A stretch of DNA of 64,000 nt from Phytoseiulus persimilis (Eukaryota > Arthropoda > Arachnida > Mesostigmata > Phytoseiidae), in contig CM075101.1 of assembly GCA_037576195.1 (NCBI GenBank), forward strand, positions 7,130,001-7,194,000. The letters run 5' to 3'. The notes under the pieces are model-generated. The model made no database searches, had not been told where the DNA came from, and saw nothing but the letters and a program-made list of their open reading frames with translations. The translations under genes were made by a program, and so were the position numbers. Positions 12,014-23,017 of this stretch are shown piece after piece (position 1 is the stretch's first letter; each line of letters starts with the position of its first letter).

Positions 12014-14246
12014 CCTCACCCTAAAAAGGAATAAACTCTGCCAGCAAACCGATCAGCTCGGCGGCTGACGGCGCGGCGTCGATTTCAATCGGGAGGAAAT
12101 TTCGAGTGGGTTAAGAAACGCTCAACCCTACGGGAAAATATAGGGCACTGAGGTCCTTGACGGTCGGTTGCTTTCTCGCCTGCCAGCCTGCTCGCCTGTC
12201 CGCTTATACAGCTACCAGCCAGGATCGCGGAGGAGCAGGAAAGAGGATGGGGAAGGGTCCTGAATTCGATGCGCGATACGTCTTTCCTCCGGATGTTGGA
12301 TCACGAGGAGCGAGCCGGCGATTGATTTAGACCGATACGCTTTTGCTTCACCCACACGGAGGATGCGGAGGAGGCAGATTATCATTTTTGTTGGAGCCTC
12401 GAATGTCTAGAATGATCGTGGCTTGTCTTTGAAAGGAAATTCCGTACCATAAAGAGGTAACCCGGGAGGTTTATAGGATCGATCCAGACCACCCTCCGAG
12501 GTCCCTGCTCCGCGGGAATACGAAACTCAGGATACGACGTGAATTCAATCGTGATGGAGGTGGGATCACCGGGCGATACACTCTCCCTTTGTACGTCTCA
12601 TTCTCGCGGCTGCAATTCATGCCCAATTGAATCCAACCCGAATCAGCGTCGAACGCGGTATGGAGACGAGATGATTATTGGAGCTCGTGTGTAGGACATG
12701 GGAGCCGGGGTCGGAAATTTGAGGAATCAAGGAAGCAGCTCGGTCTCTTCCTCAATCCGGGGGTTTGGCACAGGGGTCGAGGGCGCCGCCCGGTGACCGA
12801 CGGGAGCTCGCAGCGCCGCGCCGCGGATCCCTCACTCAACTCCGACTGGAACCTTTGTTTGTGTGAGCGATTTCAAGGAATAAGTATCATCAGGTTGTAA
12901 CGAAAATTTTTGAGGATTTCGGCGCGTGTCGCAGCTGCATCGGAGACGAGGCGAGAGAAGATGAGAGGCAGCGTATTGCGCCGGAGCCGGGGCGTTGTGG
13001 ACGAGGAGAATAGGAGAATGTACTCGGAAGAGAGGTCTGAGTAGCGTCGAGAAACTTCACGACAGAGGTGTTCACGGAATGGCTGAATCTCCCCGAAGCC
13101 ACACACGGAACTCGAATTCGGAGATGGGCCTCGATTCCGAGATATAATTCCAACTCATCGGGCTCAGAACAAGTAAAAAGAGATAAAAGATGTCATCCCG
13201 ATGGAACGGGCGGACGGATGTCAAATTCTGCACACCATCTAGATTAACAACGATTCCAACAAAGACTTGAGTTAACACTCACAGAAGCGAGTCATGTGAT
13301 GTAGCGAGAATACTTTCAAGAGAGAGGGGCTGTCTATGAAATCAGACACGGAGCGATCGTGAGCTGCGAATACCAACAGAATCAGCGAGCAAACGTGCAA
13401 CGATGCCATCGTTGGCACATAATTAATGTTCGGGCTTCAACAGTGAGATGTCGATCATTGAAACATGTTCACGAGAGAGAAGAAAATGAGTCACGGCAGG
13501 AGCGAAAATGCGAAAAATGCTAAATATCGTCGATGGCTGGGTACTCGATCTAGGAAGCGGCTAGAATATGATCGGTTGCTCAATGGCAGCCCCAATCCCT
13601 AACGATCTAGCTATTCTTCGAGATGGAACTGTTTCCTCATCCCGGGGAAGATGACCCGGACGGTTTCCAAGATATCTGCCATGAGGGCAGCGAACGTCTC
13701 TCCCGTAGGGGACGTAAACCTTCCCCTCGATTCTGGCTAACGAGCTGAGTTCTGGATATTTCACGAGATTTCTCAGCATGACCGCGTTCCCGAACGCGAC
13801 CGCAGCGCCCTCTGTGCAGGTTTCCGAAACGAACAGTGGGCTCGACTCTTTCGCGCATGCTCACCTACGTCTCCGCGGAGTTCTCTCCGAACCCAGTGAG
13901 CGAGTGTGTGTGAGTGTGTCATTCGGTGCCATCAGTGGTTCCTTCGGAGCAGTTTTTCTGGAGTTCCCCGCGGCGTTCCGGAGGTGTCCCCCTGTGACCT
14001 GAGGCCGCGTTCGTGCAACCCACGATCTAAGGGAACTGTTCGGCATTCGGCTCAAATTGTCCAGGCAAGGAGACCGGCTCACGAACCAACCGACTGAACG
14101 ACCTACCGATCGACCCACCGTGCTACGACGGGAAGTTCTCTCCCCGAGGGCAGATACAGGAGCTAATCGTTGGCTAATCGACTCAGTCTGACAGGGAACA
14201 AGGTACATCAAAAGGCCTCAAAACGAGTTCATCCGTCGGACTGAAC
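12014..14246. other. Divergent intergenic region (nAChR alpha / AP-2 alpha)
   Basis: 2.2 kb separate the start codons of two divergently transcribed genes, so both promoters should lie here. A pyrimidine tract plus AG just before 12013 on the minus strand (TTCCTTTTTAG) suggests a separate 5' non-coding exon for the receptor. A GC-rich stretch near 12780-12840 (repeated CGCCG) is CpG-dense. A GTGTGTGAGTGTGTC stretch lies near 13904. No open frame looks coding. Confidence 0.45.
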
Positions 14247-17200
14247 ATGGCCCTAAAGATGCCGGCGGTGCGTGGAGACGGCATCCGTGGTTTGGCCGTG
14301 TTCATATCAGACATTCGCAATTGCAAAAGCAAGGAAGCGGAGATCAAGCGAATCAACAAAGAGCTCGCGAACATCCGCTCCAAGTTCAAGGGCGACAAGA
14401 CGCTCGACGGATACCAGAAGAAGAAGTATGTCTGCAAACTGCTCTTCATATTCCTCCTCGGTCACGACATCGACTTCGGTCACATGGAGGCGGTGAATCT
14501 GCTCTCTTCGAACAAGTACTCCGAGAAACAGATCGGATACCTGTTCATATCCGTTCTCCTCGACGAGAACAACGACCTCATGCGGCTCATCATCCAGAGC
14601 GTTAAGAACGATCTCTGCGCCCGAAACCCCATCCATGTAAACCTTGCACTGCAATGCATTGCGAACATCGGTTCCCGAGAAATGGCTGAGACGTTTGCCA
14701 ACGAAATTCCGAAACTGCTCGTGAACGGAGATACGCTCGACGTGGTCAAGCAAAGCGCTGCCCTGTGCCTCCTCCGGCTCATCAGAGCCAACCAGGACGT
14801 CGCGCCCGCAGGGGAATGGACCACTCGCATCATACACCTGCTCAACGATCCTCACATGGGTGTAGTGACTGCCGCCGTCAGTCTCATCGACGCGCTGGCG
14901 AAACGCTCGCCCGAGGAGTACAAGGGTTGTGTCAGTTTGGCAGTCTCTCGACTGAGCAGGATCGTTACATCGTCATACACCGACCTGCAGGATTACACGT
15001 ATTATTTCGTACCGGCACCTTGGCTCAGTATAAAACTGTTGCGTCTCCTGCAAAACTACCCGCCGCCGGAGGATCCAGGCGTGAAGGGTCGCCTGAACGA
15101 ATGCTTGGACACGCTTCTGAACCGGGCTCAAGAGCCGCCAAAATCCAAAAAGGTCCAACACTCGAACGCTAAGAACGCCGTTCTGTTCGAGGCGATTTCC
15201 CTCATCATTCACATGGATCGCCTCGGTGCCGCCGTTGAGCCCAGTCTCTTGGTGAGTTGAGTTTTCCTCTTCGGGAAACGCTCCGTGATCCCCTCTGTCT
15301 TCGATTTCCCGTTGTTCCTGAGTGCACGCCTTGAAGCTTCCATAACGGCCGGGGGTTGAGTTGTTCTCTTGTTTCCGCTCCACAGGTAAGGGCCTGCAAC
15401 CAGCTGGGCACCTTCTTGCAGCATCGGGAGACCAATCTCCGATACTTGGCTTTGGAGTCCTTGTGCCTTTTAGCTACGTCGGAGTTCTCTCACGAAGCCG
15501 TCAAGCGGCATCAGGAGACAGTTGTGAGCGCTCTGAAGTCTGAGCGAGACGTCAGCGTCCGCCAACGCGCGGTCGATCTCCTCTACGCGATGTGCGACAA
15601 AACCAACTCCGAGGACATCGTCTCGGAAATGCTCTCCTACCTGGAGACCGCCGATTATTCGATCCGGGAAGAGATGGTCCTCAAAGTCGCGATCTTGGCC
15701 GAGAAATACGCTTCCGACTACTCATGGTACGTCGACGTCATCTTGAACCTGATCCGAATCGCCGGAGATTACGTCAGCGAAGAGGTCTGGTACCGAGTCG
15801 TCCAGATCGTCATCAATCGCGACGACGTGCAGGGGTACGCGGCCAAAACTGTTTTCGAAGCTCTGCAAGCGCCAGCGTGCCACGAGAACATGGTCAAAGT
15901 CGCTGGCTACATCCTGGGAGAATTCGGAAATCTCATAGCCGGCGATTCCCGGTCTGGGCCTATGGTGAGTCATGACGGGGAGTGATTCAGGTAGCGAACG
16001 CGCTAGACCGATCTTCGCGAAATACTCATGCGTGTCTCTCGCGGTTCCAGGTCCAGTTCCGTCTGTTACATTCCAAATATCATCTGTGCTCTCTGCCAAC
16101 CCGTTGCCTCCTGTTGACGACCTATGTCAAGTTTATAAATCTGTTCCCCGAGATCAAACACGAGATACAGGCCGTGCTGCGGCAAGATTCTAACATGCGC
16201 TGCGCCGACAACGAACTCCAGCAAAGAGCTGTCGAGTACCTCGCCCTGAGCCAGGTGGGTGGTTGCAACAGCTCCTACCTCTGATTTTCTGGAACGCAAA
16301 ACTGTCCGATCCCCGTTCGAATGTCAGATGATCCATTTCTCCTCAACTCAACCGAAATTTTCGTGCTCTTCTGAAAGGTGGCATCGCAAGACGTTCTAGC
16401 CACAGTTCTGGAGGAGATGCCGCCGTTTGCCGAGCGCGAAAGCTCCATCCTCGCGATCCTGAAGAGGAAGAAACCAAACATGACCGAAGGCATTCAGGCC
16501 TCTGCCAAGGAAAATATCAGGGCTGCTCAGGTAGGTTTCGGAGCTGCATTGCATTCTCCCCGAGATTTCGTGGACAGCGTGGAACGGTCAACGAGTTCCG
16601 AGGTGGACTCAACGAGCGTCGATTCCTTTCCTCAGGACATCCTTCCGGCCGCCCCTCCACCGAAAGCTTCGGAAACAGCGTCGGGAATGGTGGATCTGCT
16701 GGGGTTAGGCGATGAGGTAATCCCCGAGTCCGCGCGCCCTGTGCAGGACGAAACCCAGGACGAACAGAACACAGTTTCTCTGGGAACCACGAACGAGGAG
16801 GGTCTTCTCAAACTCACCCTCAAGAACCAGGGTGTAGTTCTCGAGAACGATATTCTACAAATCGGAATAAAGGTACTCAGCTGACTTTGTGCAGCGCACG
16901 CTGGAGAATCAGTATTGAGCTCCGGATTTCGTGAGCTCTCAAGTTAGTTTGAGTATGGATTTTGATGCTGAGCCATCTTCGCCCTTCTAGGCCGAGTTCC
17001 GGCAAAGTCTCGGGAGAATGAGCGTGTTTTACGGCAATAAAAGTCCTGTGCGGTTGAACGGATTCGTCGCTGCCTTGGTTTCAAGCGACCTGCAAGGTGA
17101 GCCGGGCCGGGGACGAGCGGTTGAATCGACTCCAAGGGGCTTCTGGAGAACTGGTAACGCTCGATTTTCCCGATCCACGATTACTGAAGAGCTCCATCCT

Positions 17201-17947
17201 ACGCAGGAATCCAAGTTATGGCGTCCCAAGTGGATCAGGCTGTCGAAGCCGGTGCGCAAGTTGAGCAAACGATCAATATTGAAGCCGTCGGTCTCGAGAT
17301 CGAAAAGCCGCAGCTCAGCGTTCAATTCGCCTACTGTGGAGTTCCGCAGAAGTTCCAAGTACAACTCCCTGTGTTCCTACACAAATTTCTCGAAGGTGAG
17401 CGCACGGGATCGATGACCAGAGAGTCGTTTCATGTGGTCGACGTGTCTTTGACACGAAGATTGTCGAGGTCAAGACACGGCTTGGACCTAACAAATGCCT
17501 CCTCTCCCCAGGCACCATGATGAACGCCGAAGCCTTCTTCATGCGTTGGAAGAACCTAACGCAGCCGAGTCAAGAAGAACAACGTATTTTCAAATCCACG
17601 CAGGCGATGACCGAGGAATCCCTCAAACTTTCTGGCTTCGGATTCGGGGTCCTGCAGGGAGTAAGTAGCGAACGCCGAAGTGTTCCTGGAACTCGGCCCG
17701 AGTCACAGGAGGGAACGGAGTTGGAACCCTGTATCCACGAAACCTAATCGAGGACTTCCCCCCACAGGTCGATCCAAATCCTGACAACTTGGTGGGAGCA
17801 GGGATCCTGCATACAAAGCAAGGTCAGGTTGGCTTGCTTCTCAGACTTGAACCCAACCGAAACGCCGGAATGTATCGTTTGACAGTGAGAGCTAGCAGAG
17901 ACGGAGTGGCCAAAATGATCGTCGACGCTCTTGAACCGCATTTCTAG
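14247..17947 (+). CDS. AP-2alpha: AP-2 complex subunit alpha (alpha-adaptin)
   Basis: Nine exons fit phase by phase: 14247-15251, 15386-15964, 16051-16254, 16378-16530, 16636-16872, 16991-17096, 17207-17395, 17512-17660 and 17768-17947, giving 933 residues, the normal length. The large subunit of the clathrin adaptor binds PI(4,5)P2 and acidic dileucine cargo at the plasma membrane. The N-terminus [18 protein letters not shown] and the basic KKKYVCKLL patch (phosphoinositide-binding region) are present. The trunk covers roughly residues 1-600, a short hinge contains [12 protein letters not shown], and the C-terminal appendage starts at [14 protein letters not shown] and includes VFYGNK and ends with a platform subdomain ([13 protein letters not shown]). 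The start has A at -3 and G at +4; a second ATG lies four codons on. The 16531-16635 intron is 105 bp with no stop, so retention would add 35 residues to the hinge. Confidence 0.97.
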
Positions 17948-18579
17948 ATGACTCTCGAAATCGGCTGCGAAGGGTCTGCCCATTCAGAACTCGATGTCAA
18001 CGGGAATCGTATCGTGCGGTCACTTGATCCGATGATGTCACCTTTACCTCATACCTGACCTTCAGATCGTCACGCTGAGCGCGGCGGAATATCATCGCAC
18101 GGCGACCGGTTCCAAGAAAATCTCAAGACTTGTTAAGGAGTCCAAATCACTGCCTGAGTTTGATAGTTTATTGAGTAAATCTCTGATACGCATCGTCGTC
18201 TCGAGACGTTTCGGGATACAGATGTCGATATGAACCACCGCCGGATCGCATAATAGCGAACCTCCAAAGCGGTGTCCCTTGTTCCCACCCTAGAGAACTC
18301 ATCATTAGCCCATTGTCTGACTTATAGGTAGGAGAAGCGAGAGGAAACCNCGTTGTCTCGCCTGGTTCGAGAGGTGAGAGCCGATTGTACGGGAACCTGA
18401 TTTGGTGGTCGCAACGACCGACTCGTCATGCAAAACAAATCTCTGCGAGATCTTGTGCGACGCCCTGGTGGCAGAAACGCACGTGCGAGTCACTGCCAAC
18501 ACGGCGGAGAACGCCATCCCATGAAAAGTTCTGCAGCGAATGAAAAGCGGTTGGTCTCCCACGGGCAAGAGAGAGCCGA
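17948..18579. other. AP-2 alpha 3' flank, no gene
   Basis: Likely 3' UTR followed by the edge of the transposon-rich island. There is no gene-like frame. A single ambiguous base (N) is at 18350. Confidence 0.4.
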
Positions 18580-18735
18580 CCCTTCGTCCTTTCGCACGGC
18601 CGGCCGACTCTCTTCGCGTCGCGAGCGGTCTTATTCTGCACGGCGACCGAGTCGCTGCTCCGGCTGAGATGGAACAGCTCGTTCGGCAAACCCTCCATGG
18701 TGCTCATCTCGGTCTCCGCCGAATAAAGCATTAGC
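18580..18735 (+). pseudogene. Ty3/gypsy polyprotein fragment (RNase H-integrase junction)
   Basis: The plus-strand translation RPFARPADSLRVASG followed by LILHGDRVAAP and LHGAHLGLRRIKH matches, at the protein level, the segment just before the integrase HHCC zinc finger of the gypsy-type element at 28905-29045 (RPFALLADSL, ILYGERVVIP, LHQAHPGIRRMK). Only ~50 codons survive and no LTRs are seen nearby. It is diverged from the two larger copies, so it represents an older or different lineage. Confidence 0.7.
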
Positions 18736-19437
18736 TCGGCTCCACTTTTCCTGGCCGGGGAGGACACTCGAAACTCATCGGAAACTTCGTCAAAGGCTGT
18801 TTTTGTTGTCTCGAGACTCCAATCGCTGCGGTCGAGGTCCCCCCAAGTTCGTGGCCCAGCCCTGACAGATCTTTGTCCACTGTTCATGCCGAAAAGCTGC
18901 TCCTTCATCTCGTCTAAGTAACTGCAAATACCGAGTCCCGTCGAGGGAGCCAAATTCATATCTCGGTCTTTGCGTGGAATGCGATTCCGGTCGTTACTAG
19001 ATCAGAATTCTAGATTTTGAGATCCGCTTCCGCATCCGACATTTCTGCGACCTCGCGAACACGAGAGCGGAAACGAGCCCCAGCGATAAGGAATCACTGA
19101 TCCAAAGCGATAGATCCACCTCGATAACCCTCTGCACTTCAAATTTCGCGGTTTCCGGCTGTCTGCTCTACCTGTGACTCGTCAGTGAACGGCAAATTTG
19201 AATCTCATTCTGTTGCCGGGAGCGAAACTCATCAGACGTGCCACTTATCAGGAGCCCTTAAGACCAGGTGAGGCACATAGGTGCCGGTAACTCTAGGATA
19301 CTTCCATAGCATGCTCTAGGAGCCTTTCCAACTCAACTCTGGAATCGAGCAAGCCTAGCCATGTCCGACACGCGCGTCGCGTTTTTCTGAACTAAACTAC
19401 CCTGTTTCGGTTGAAACCCAATCCGAAACAGGATTTT

Positions 19438-21490
19438 TGTCTTCATCGCTGAAATAACACTTTCTGAGGGAAACTGGAACTCTTTTTTTGCGTTTTCCCT
19501 CACGTCTCCTCTCATCATCGAAATGAGAGGATTTAAAAGTCAACTCTGCAGACTCATCCGGTCTAGGACAGTTTGGCGCAGACATTTTGGCGCTGGACAT
19601 TTTGGCGCGAACATTTTGGCGCAGATTCAGATGAAGCAGTCAGGACTCACCAAAACAGTATTGTTCAGTGGCTATAGATGCTTTCATAACGCGAATATGA
19701 GCACCGGAGCTTTCATCCATCGTCCCCATTCCCACTTGCACGAAGAAGTTCGCTCGAATCGCTCACTCGGAGAGTTACTCGCTCTGAAATGCACAGGCGC
19801 CGTCGATGCTGACTCGGCAGTGATCCTCGGTTGAAGAACGCATGTCAGCATGGGCTCCCGATCGGAATGTCGACGTACGCTGGGAGAACACGCTCTGGGA
19901 CTCGGTCGGAACGAATTTCAAGATGTCCACAACTATCACTTGTCTATCTAGGCGACGGACTCGTGGTCCCACAGCCCACTTTCATTGGTGATCGCCCGAA
20001 AGCTGTCCACATCTTATTGACCCCTCATGAAAAGTACTGACATCGCTGTCTCTCAAAGTGGTTCGATATCTTCTATGAATAGTTTCAACCGCGAGCGGAA
20101 ATTATGGAGCACAATTCAACGACCTTAGACTTCGGTAGATGAAATCATAAATCATCAAACATATTTATTAGCTGAGCGTTATTGAATCTGAAGAAATGAG
20201 GATGGATGTACATCAGGACGCGGACTGAGTTTACGTCATCAGGAAACTATGGGCGACGCCTCTAAAAAAAGTCTATGAGTGCCTACGAGACCGTTCCGAG
20301 GGCCTACGAGACCATCGTCGAGAGTCCACAAGACCGTTTACGATGGAGTATAGATGAAAACTCTGACGATCCTATACATCGCAAAAAGCATCGATAGCCA
20401 CAGAACAATACTGTCGCGATTGATTGAATAACTCATGGTAGCTCCACCTGAATCTGTACCCGAAGTTCCTGCGCCAAAATTTTCGCGCCGAAATGTCTTG
20501 CGCCAAAATGTCCGGGTCCGGACTCATCACCCTCCCACCGCCTAACTTCCCGAGCCACGTGCCGACCTCAGTTTTGCACTAAACGAGCTAGAAAATAACG
20601 ACAGCAGCGTAGGATCTCTCACTATGAGCTGTTCCTTGTCACCATCTGTCTCTGCCGAAGAATGTTCCTGTAGAGTATCACCTCAAGTATAACTCCTGCT
20701 GGCATGGAGACGTCGATTGTTACATGGCCTGTGTCTTCTAGGAGTATTTTTGGGCGAATTACGTTAAACGACAGGCTGAGCCGGCCAACAACGAGGGCCA
20801 GCGCCAACCACCGCCGAGGCCACGGGTAGGAACAAAACTTGCGTATTAATTCTGAGATTATTCGTATTGCGTATTATTCTGAGAGGCACGTGACATTTTT
20901 CCTGTATCACGTGAACTCTCTCTTCGTAGTCCCTTGTCAAAACTGAGATGCCAGTCTACCTCAGCTGGAACAGCTGATCTGGTGTTTCGTCCCCCTTGAG
21001 CCGGAAGGTAATGACTCCATATCCACAGTATGTCTCCTTGGCCCCGCCCCGATTATTGGATGTGTATATCCCCGAATCTATTAGGAGCACGGGTCCCCTT
21101 CTCAGGGAGAATTGTCACACAGTCCAACAGTACGGAATGCTCTACGCACACCTCTTTAGCCATTCTGTTGAAACTTGGAGAGGATCTCGTTAAGCGTCTA
21201 CCGGCTGCATTTGGCAGTATTGGGCCGTCTGACAATTCTCGCGTAGATAGAGCGCCGTGCTCCCGAAGCGCGCCGAGTTATACCCATTCGAAAATTAGGG
21301 CGCGACTCATGAGACATATTGAATAATGGAATGTTCAGCAGCTTGCCACCGAAGTTTCCGCAGAGTGTGAACCCATTCTCTGTTACAGAGGACGGTCGCC
21401 GAACTTGAGGAGCCTCTGGCCGCGAAAGAGCTCGAGAACACGGCGCTCAAAGCCGACCTCCGAGAAACCCGCGCTCTGCAGGAGGCTCCT
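19438..21490 (+). repeat. Unnamed interspersed repeat, copy A (split by the hAT-like element)
   Basis: 19438-19558 plus 20521-21490 match 32446-33500 at high identity once the 962-bp insertion is removed. Shared landmarks include CCCTCACGTCT, GAGCTAGAAAATAACGACAG, GTAATGACTCCATATCCACA, CACACCTCTTTAGCCATTC and GAACTTGAGGA. A 98-codon frame is open in both copies (21030-21326 here), but most differences between the copies change amino acids in that frame, so it is not convincingly coding. The right end runs into 33-bp tandem units. No known transposon domain was identified. Confidence 0.75.
19559..20520. mobile_element. Non-autonomous hAT-like DNA transposon
   Basis: 962 bp flanked by perfect 8-bp direct repeats GACTCATC (19551-19558 and 20521-20528). 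The paralogous repeat copy at 32556-32563 has a single GACTCATC, so the empty site is visible in the same window. Ends are imperfect inverted repeats (CGGTCTAGGACAGTTTGGCG and, reverse-complemented from the right, CGGACCCGGACATTTTGGCG). Both ends carry short arrays of a 13-15 bp unit containing ACATTTTGGCGC: four units at the left and three inverted units at the right. No transposase frame exists. The 8-bp target duplication is typical of hAT; family assignment rests on that alone. Confidence 0.82.
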
Positions 21491-21500
21491 CGTGCCTCCT

Positions 21501-21635
21501 AGGGAGGCGACGCTCCTCCAATGAGCGAACGCTAGGGAGGCGACGCTCCTCCAATGAGCGAACGCTCGGGGGGCGACGCTCCTCCAAGGAGCGAACGCTC
21601 GGGGGAGGACGCTCCTCCAAGGAGCGAAGCGAAGC
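21501..21635. repeat. 33-bp tandem repeat, about four units
   Basis: Units start near 21501, 21534, 21567 and 21600 and contain GGCGACGCTCCTCCAATGAG followed by CGAACGCT. 33 bp equals 11 codons. The equivalent part of copy B (33530-33610) encodes an 11-residue coiled-coil repeat of the type ARWAEHLREAN. Here stops and shifts prevent a long plus-strand protein. Confidence 0.85.
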
Positions 21636-21689
21636 GAACATCCCCTCCAGCATCAAAGTTTGGAGGCGATCTCCGGTTCCACCGGTTAA

Positions 21690-21850
21690 ACTGATGTACT
21701 TCGAGAGAATAAAACAAATGGACCCACACAGATGGCCGAAACTTTTCCTTCAGGCTACCGAAACAACAAACACCAGGTTCAAAGCGACAGAGAGACTCAG
21801 TAAACTGAGAGCACAATTTGACCTGAGTGACTTCGGAATCGCCAGCAGGG
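21690..21850 (+). mobile_element. LINE reverse transcriptase C-terminal scrap
   Basis: The frame reading MYFERIKQMDPHRWPKLF, then RFKATERLSKLRAQFDL, aligns with the tail of the LINE at 2290-2430 (LMYLEGMKQM, ANERLKTLRTMFNL). Both therefore belong to one family. Only ~50 codons are retained; the flanks belong to other repeats, and a GATGATGAT microsatellite follows at ~21890-21920. Confidence 0.65.
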
Positions 21851-22079
21851 GCGTACCCAGCTTTTTTTTCTGGGGGGGGCCAAGGATGTGATGATGATGC
21901 CGATGATGATGATGATCATCGTCTCGAGATTTTCATGACGCAATCAACATGGTTTTCAAACCTGTGAGAAATTTCCTGATAAGACTGAATCTTTGTGGAA
22001 CTTTTTCGTCCATTAAAGTAGAATAGAATCCACCCTTTGCAATATTATCGAAGAGTTTTGGGTTGGTAAAAGTCACAAA

Positions 22080-22997
22080 TATGGCGTTAAAATGTTCAAA
22101 CTCTGCAATCCTGAGGGATACACGCTTCGAATGCAGATATAAACGGGGAAAAAATGCCTCCCGGCCAACATCGTAATGGACCTTTCTCAACCATACCTAG
22201 ATGAGGGAAGGACAGTGACTACTGACAACTACTTCACTTCCGTGCCCCTCGCGAGAGAATTACTGCGACAGCGAACCCATCTTGTTGGAACGCTGCGGGA
22301 AACCCGGAAACATCTGCCGCAATACGTTGTGAACACGCGGTTACAGCGGGATCAAATCGTTGGAAGGGTGTCAGGCGATGGAATGGTTGTCGCAAAATGT
22401 AGAGACAAACGCGATGTGTTTTTCCTCAGTACAAGAAACGATCTCCGGATGGTGGAATCAGGGAAGTTGAGGAGGGATGGCTCTCGAAGAATCACACCAG
22501 CCGTAATCCTTGACTACAACATAACTGAACAAGGCGTCGACATGTCGGATCAATTAGCGAGCTATCATCCTCCATTGAGGCGAAGTATCCGATGGTATCA
22601 CAAAGTTGTTTTCGAAATCGTCTTAAATACTGTCATTGTCAATTCTAGAACTATTTTCAACAAACTGGCGAAGAGAAACGTATCGATGACGAGTTTCCGC
22701 GAAGCAATCGTCCGGTATCTTCTTGGCATTGACGAGCCTCCATTCAAGAACAAGGAACGCTCCTCTCGCTCGAAACACGGCCATAACTTTGGTTCCATCG
22801 ATGTCAACGATGCTAGGGATCGGAAAATAAGAGGGGAATGACAAGATTGTTATTCTAAGATCGCGAGCACTCAGGGTAGGCTGGCGGCTCAGAACACAGT
22901 GAAAAAAGTGAATACGAGGTGCCGAGAATGTGAAAAATGGCTGTGCAGGGGCTGTTTCATCAAGTCCCACTGGAGCTGTCCTCAGGCAGAAGCCTAG
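22080..22997 (+). pseudogene. piggyBac-family transposase C-terminal part
   Basis: The open frame from 22176 encodes DNYFTSVPLARELL, HLVGTLRETRKHLP, VFFLSTRND and YNITEQGVDMSDQLASY, the conserved end of the DDE_Tnp_1_7 (piggyBac) transposase; the D of GVDMSDQ belongs to the catalytic core. The frame ends in a TGA at 22839-22841. The same frame then stays open to 22997 and encodes the cysteine-rich domain CREC-x4-CRGC-x4-H-x2-C, so the TGA separates the catalytic part from its zinc finger. Upstream, a frame-shifted GYTLRMQIY piece (~22110-22140) belongs to the same protein. The N-terminal half and the TTAA-flanked ends are not visible, so this copy is dead. Confidence 0.85.
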
Positions 22998-23017
22998 TAT
23001 TTTAAACCAGCCGCTGA

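Noticed and set aside
18426-18959. 177-codon minus-strand frame
   Set aside because: It is antisense to the gypsy integrase fragment at 18580-18735, which explains its openness.
22998-23010. TTAA at 23002-23005 as the piggyBac right end
   Set aside because: No piggyBac-like terminal inverted repeat adjoins it and no matching left TTAA end was found.
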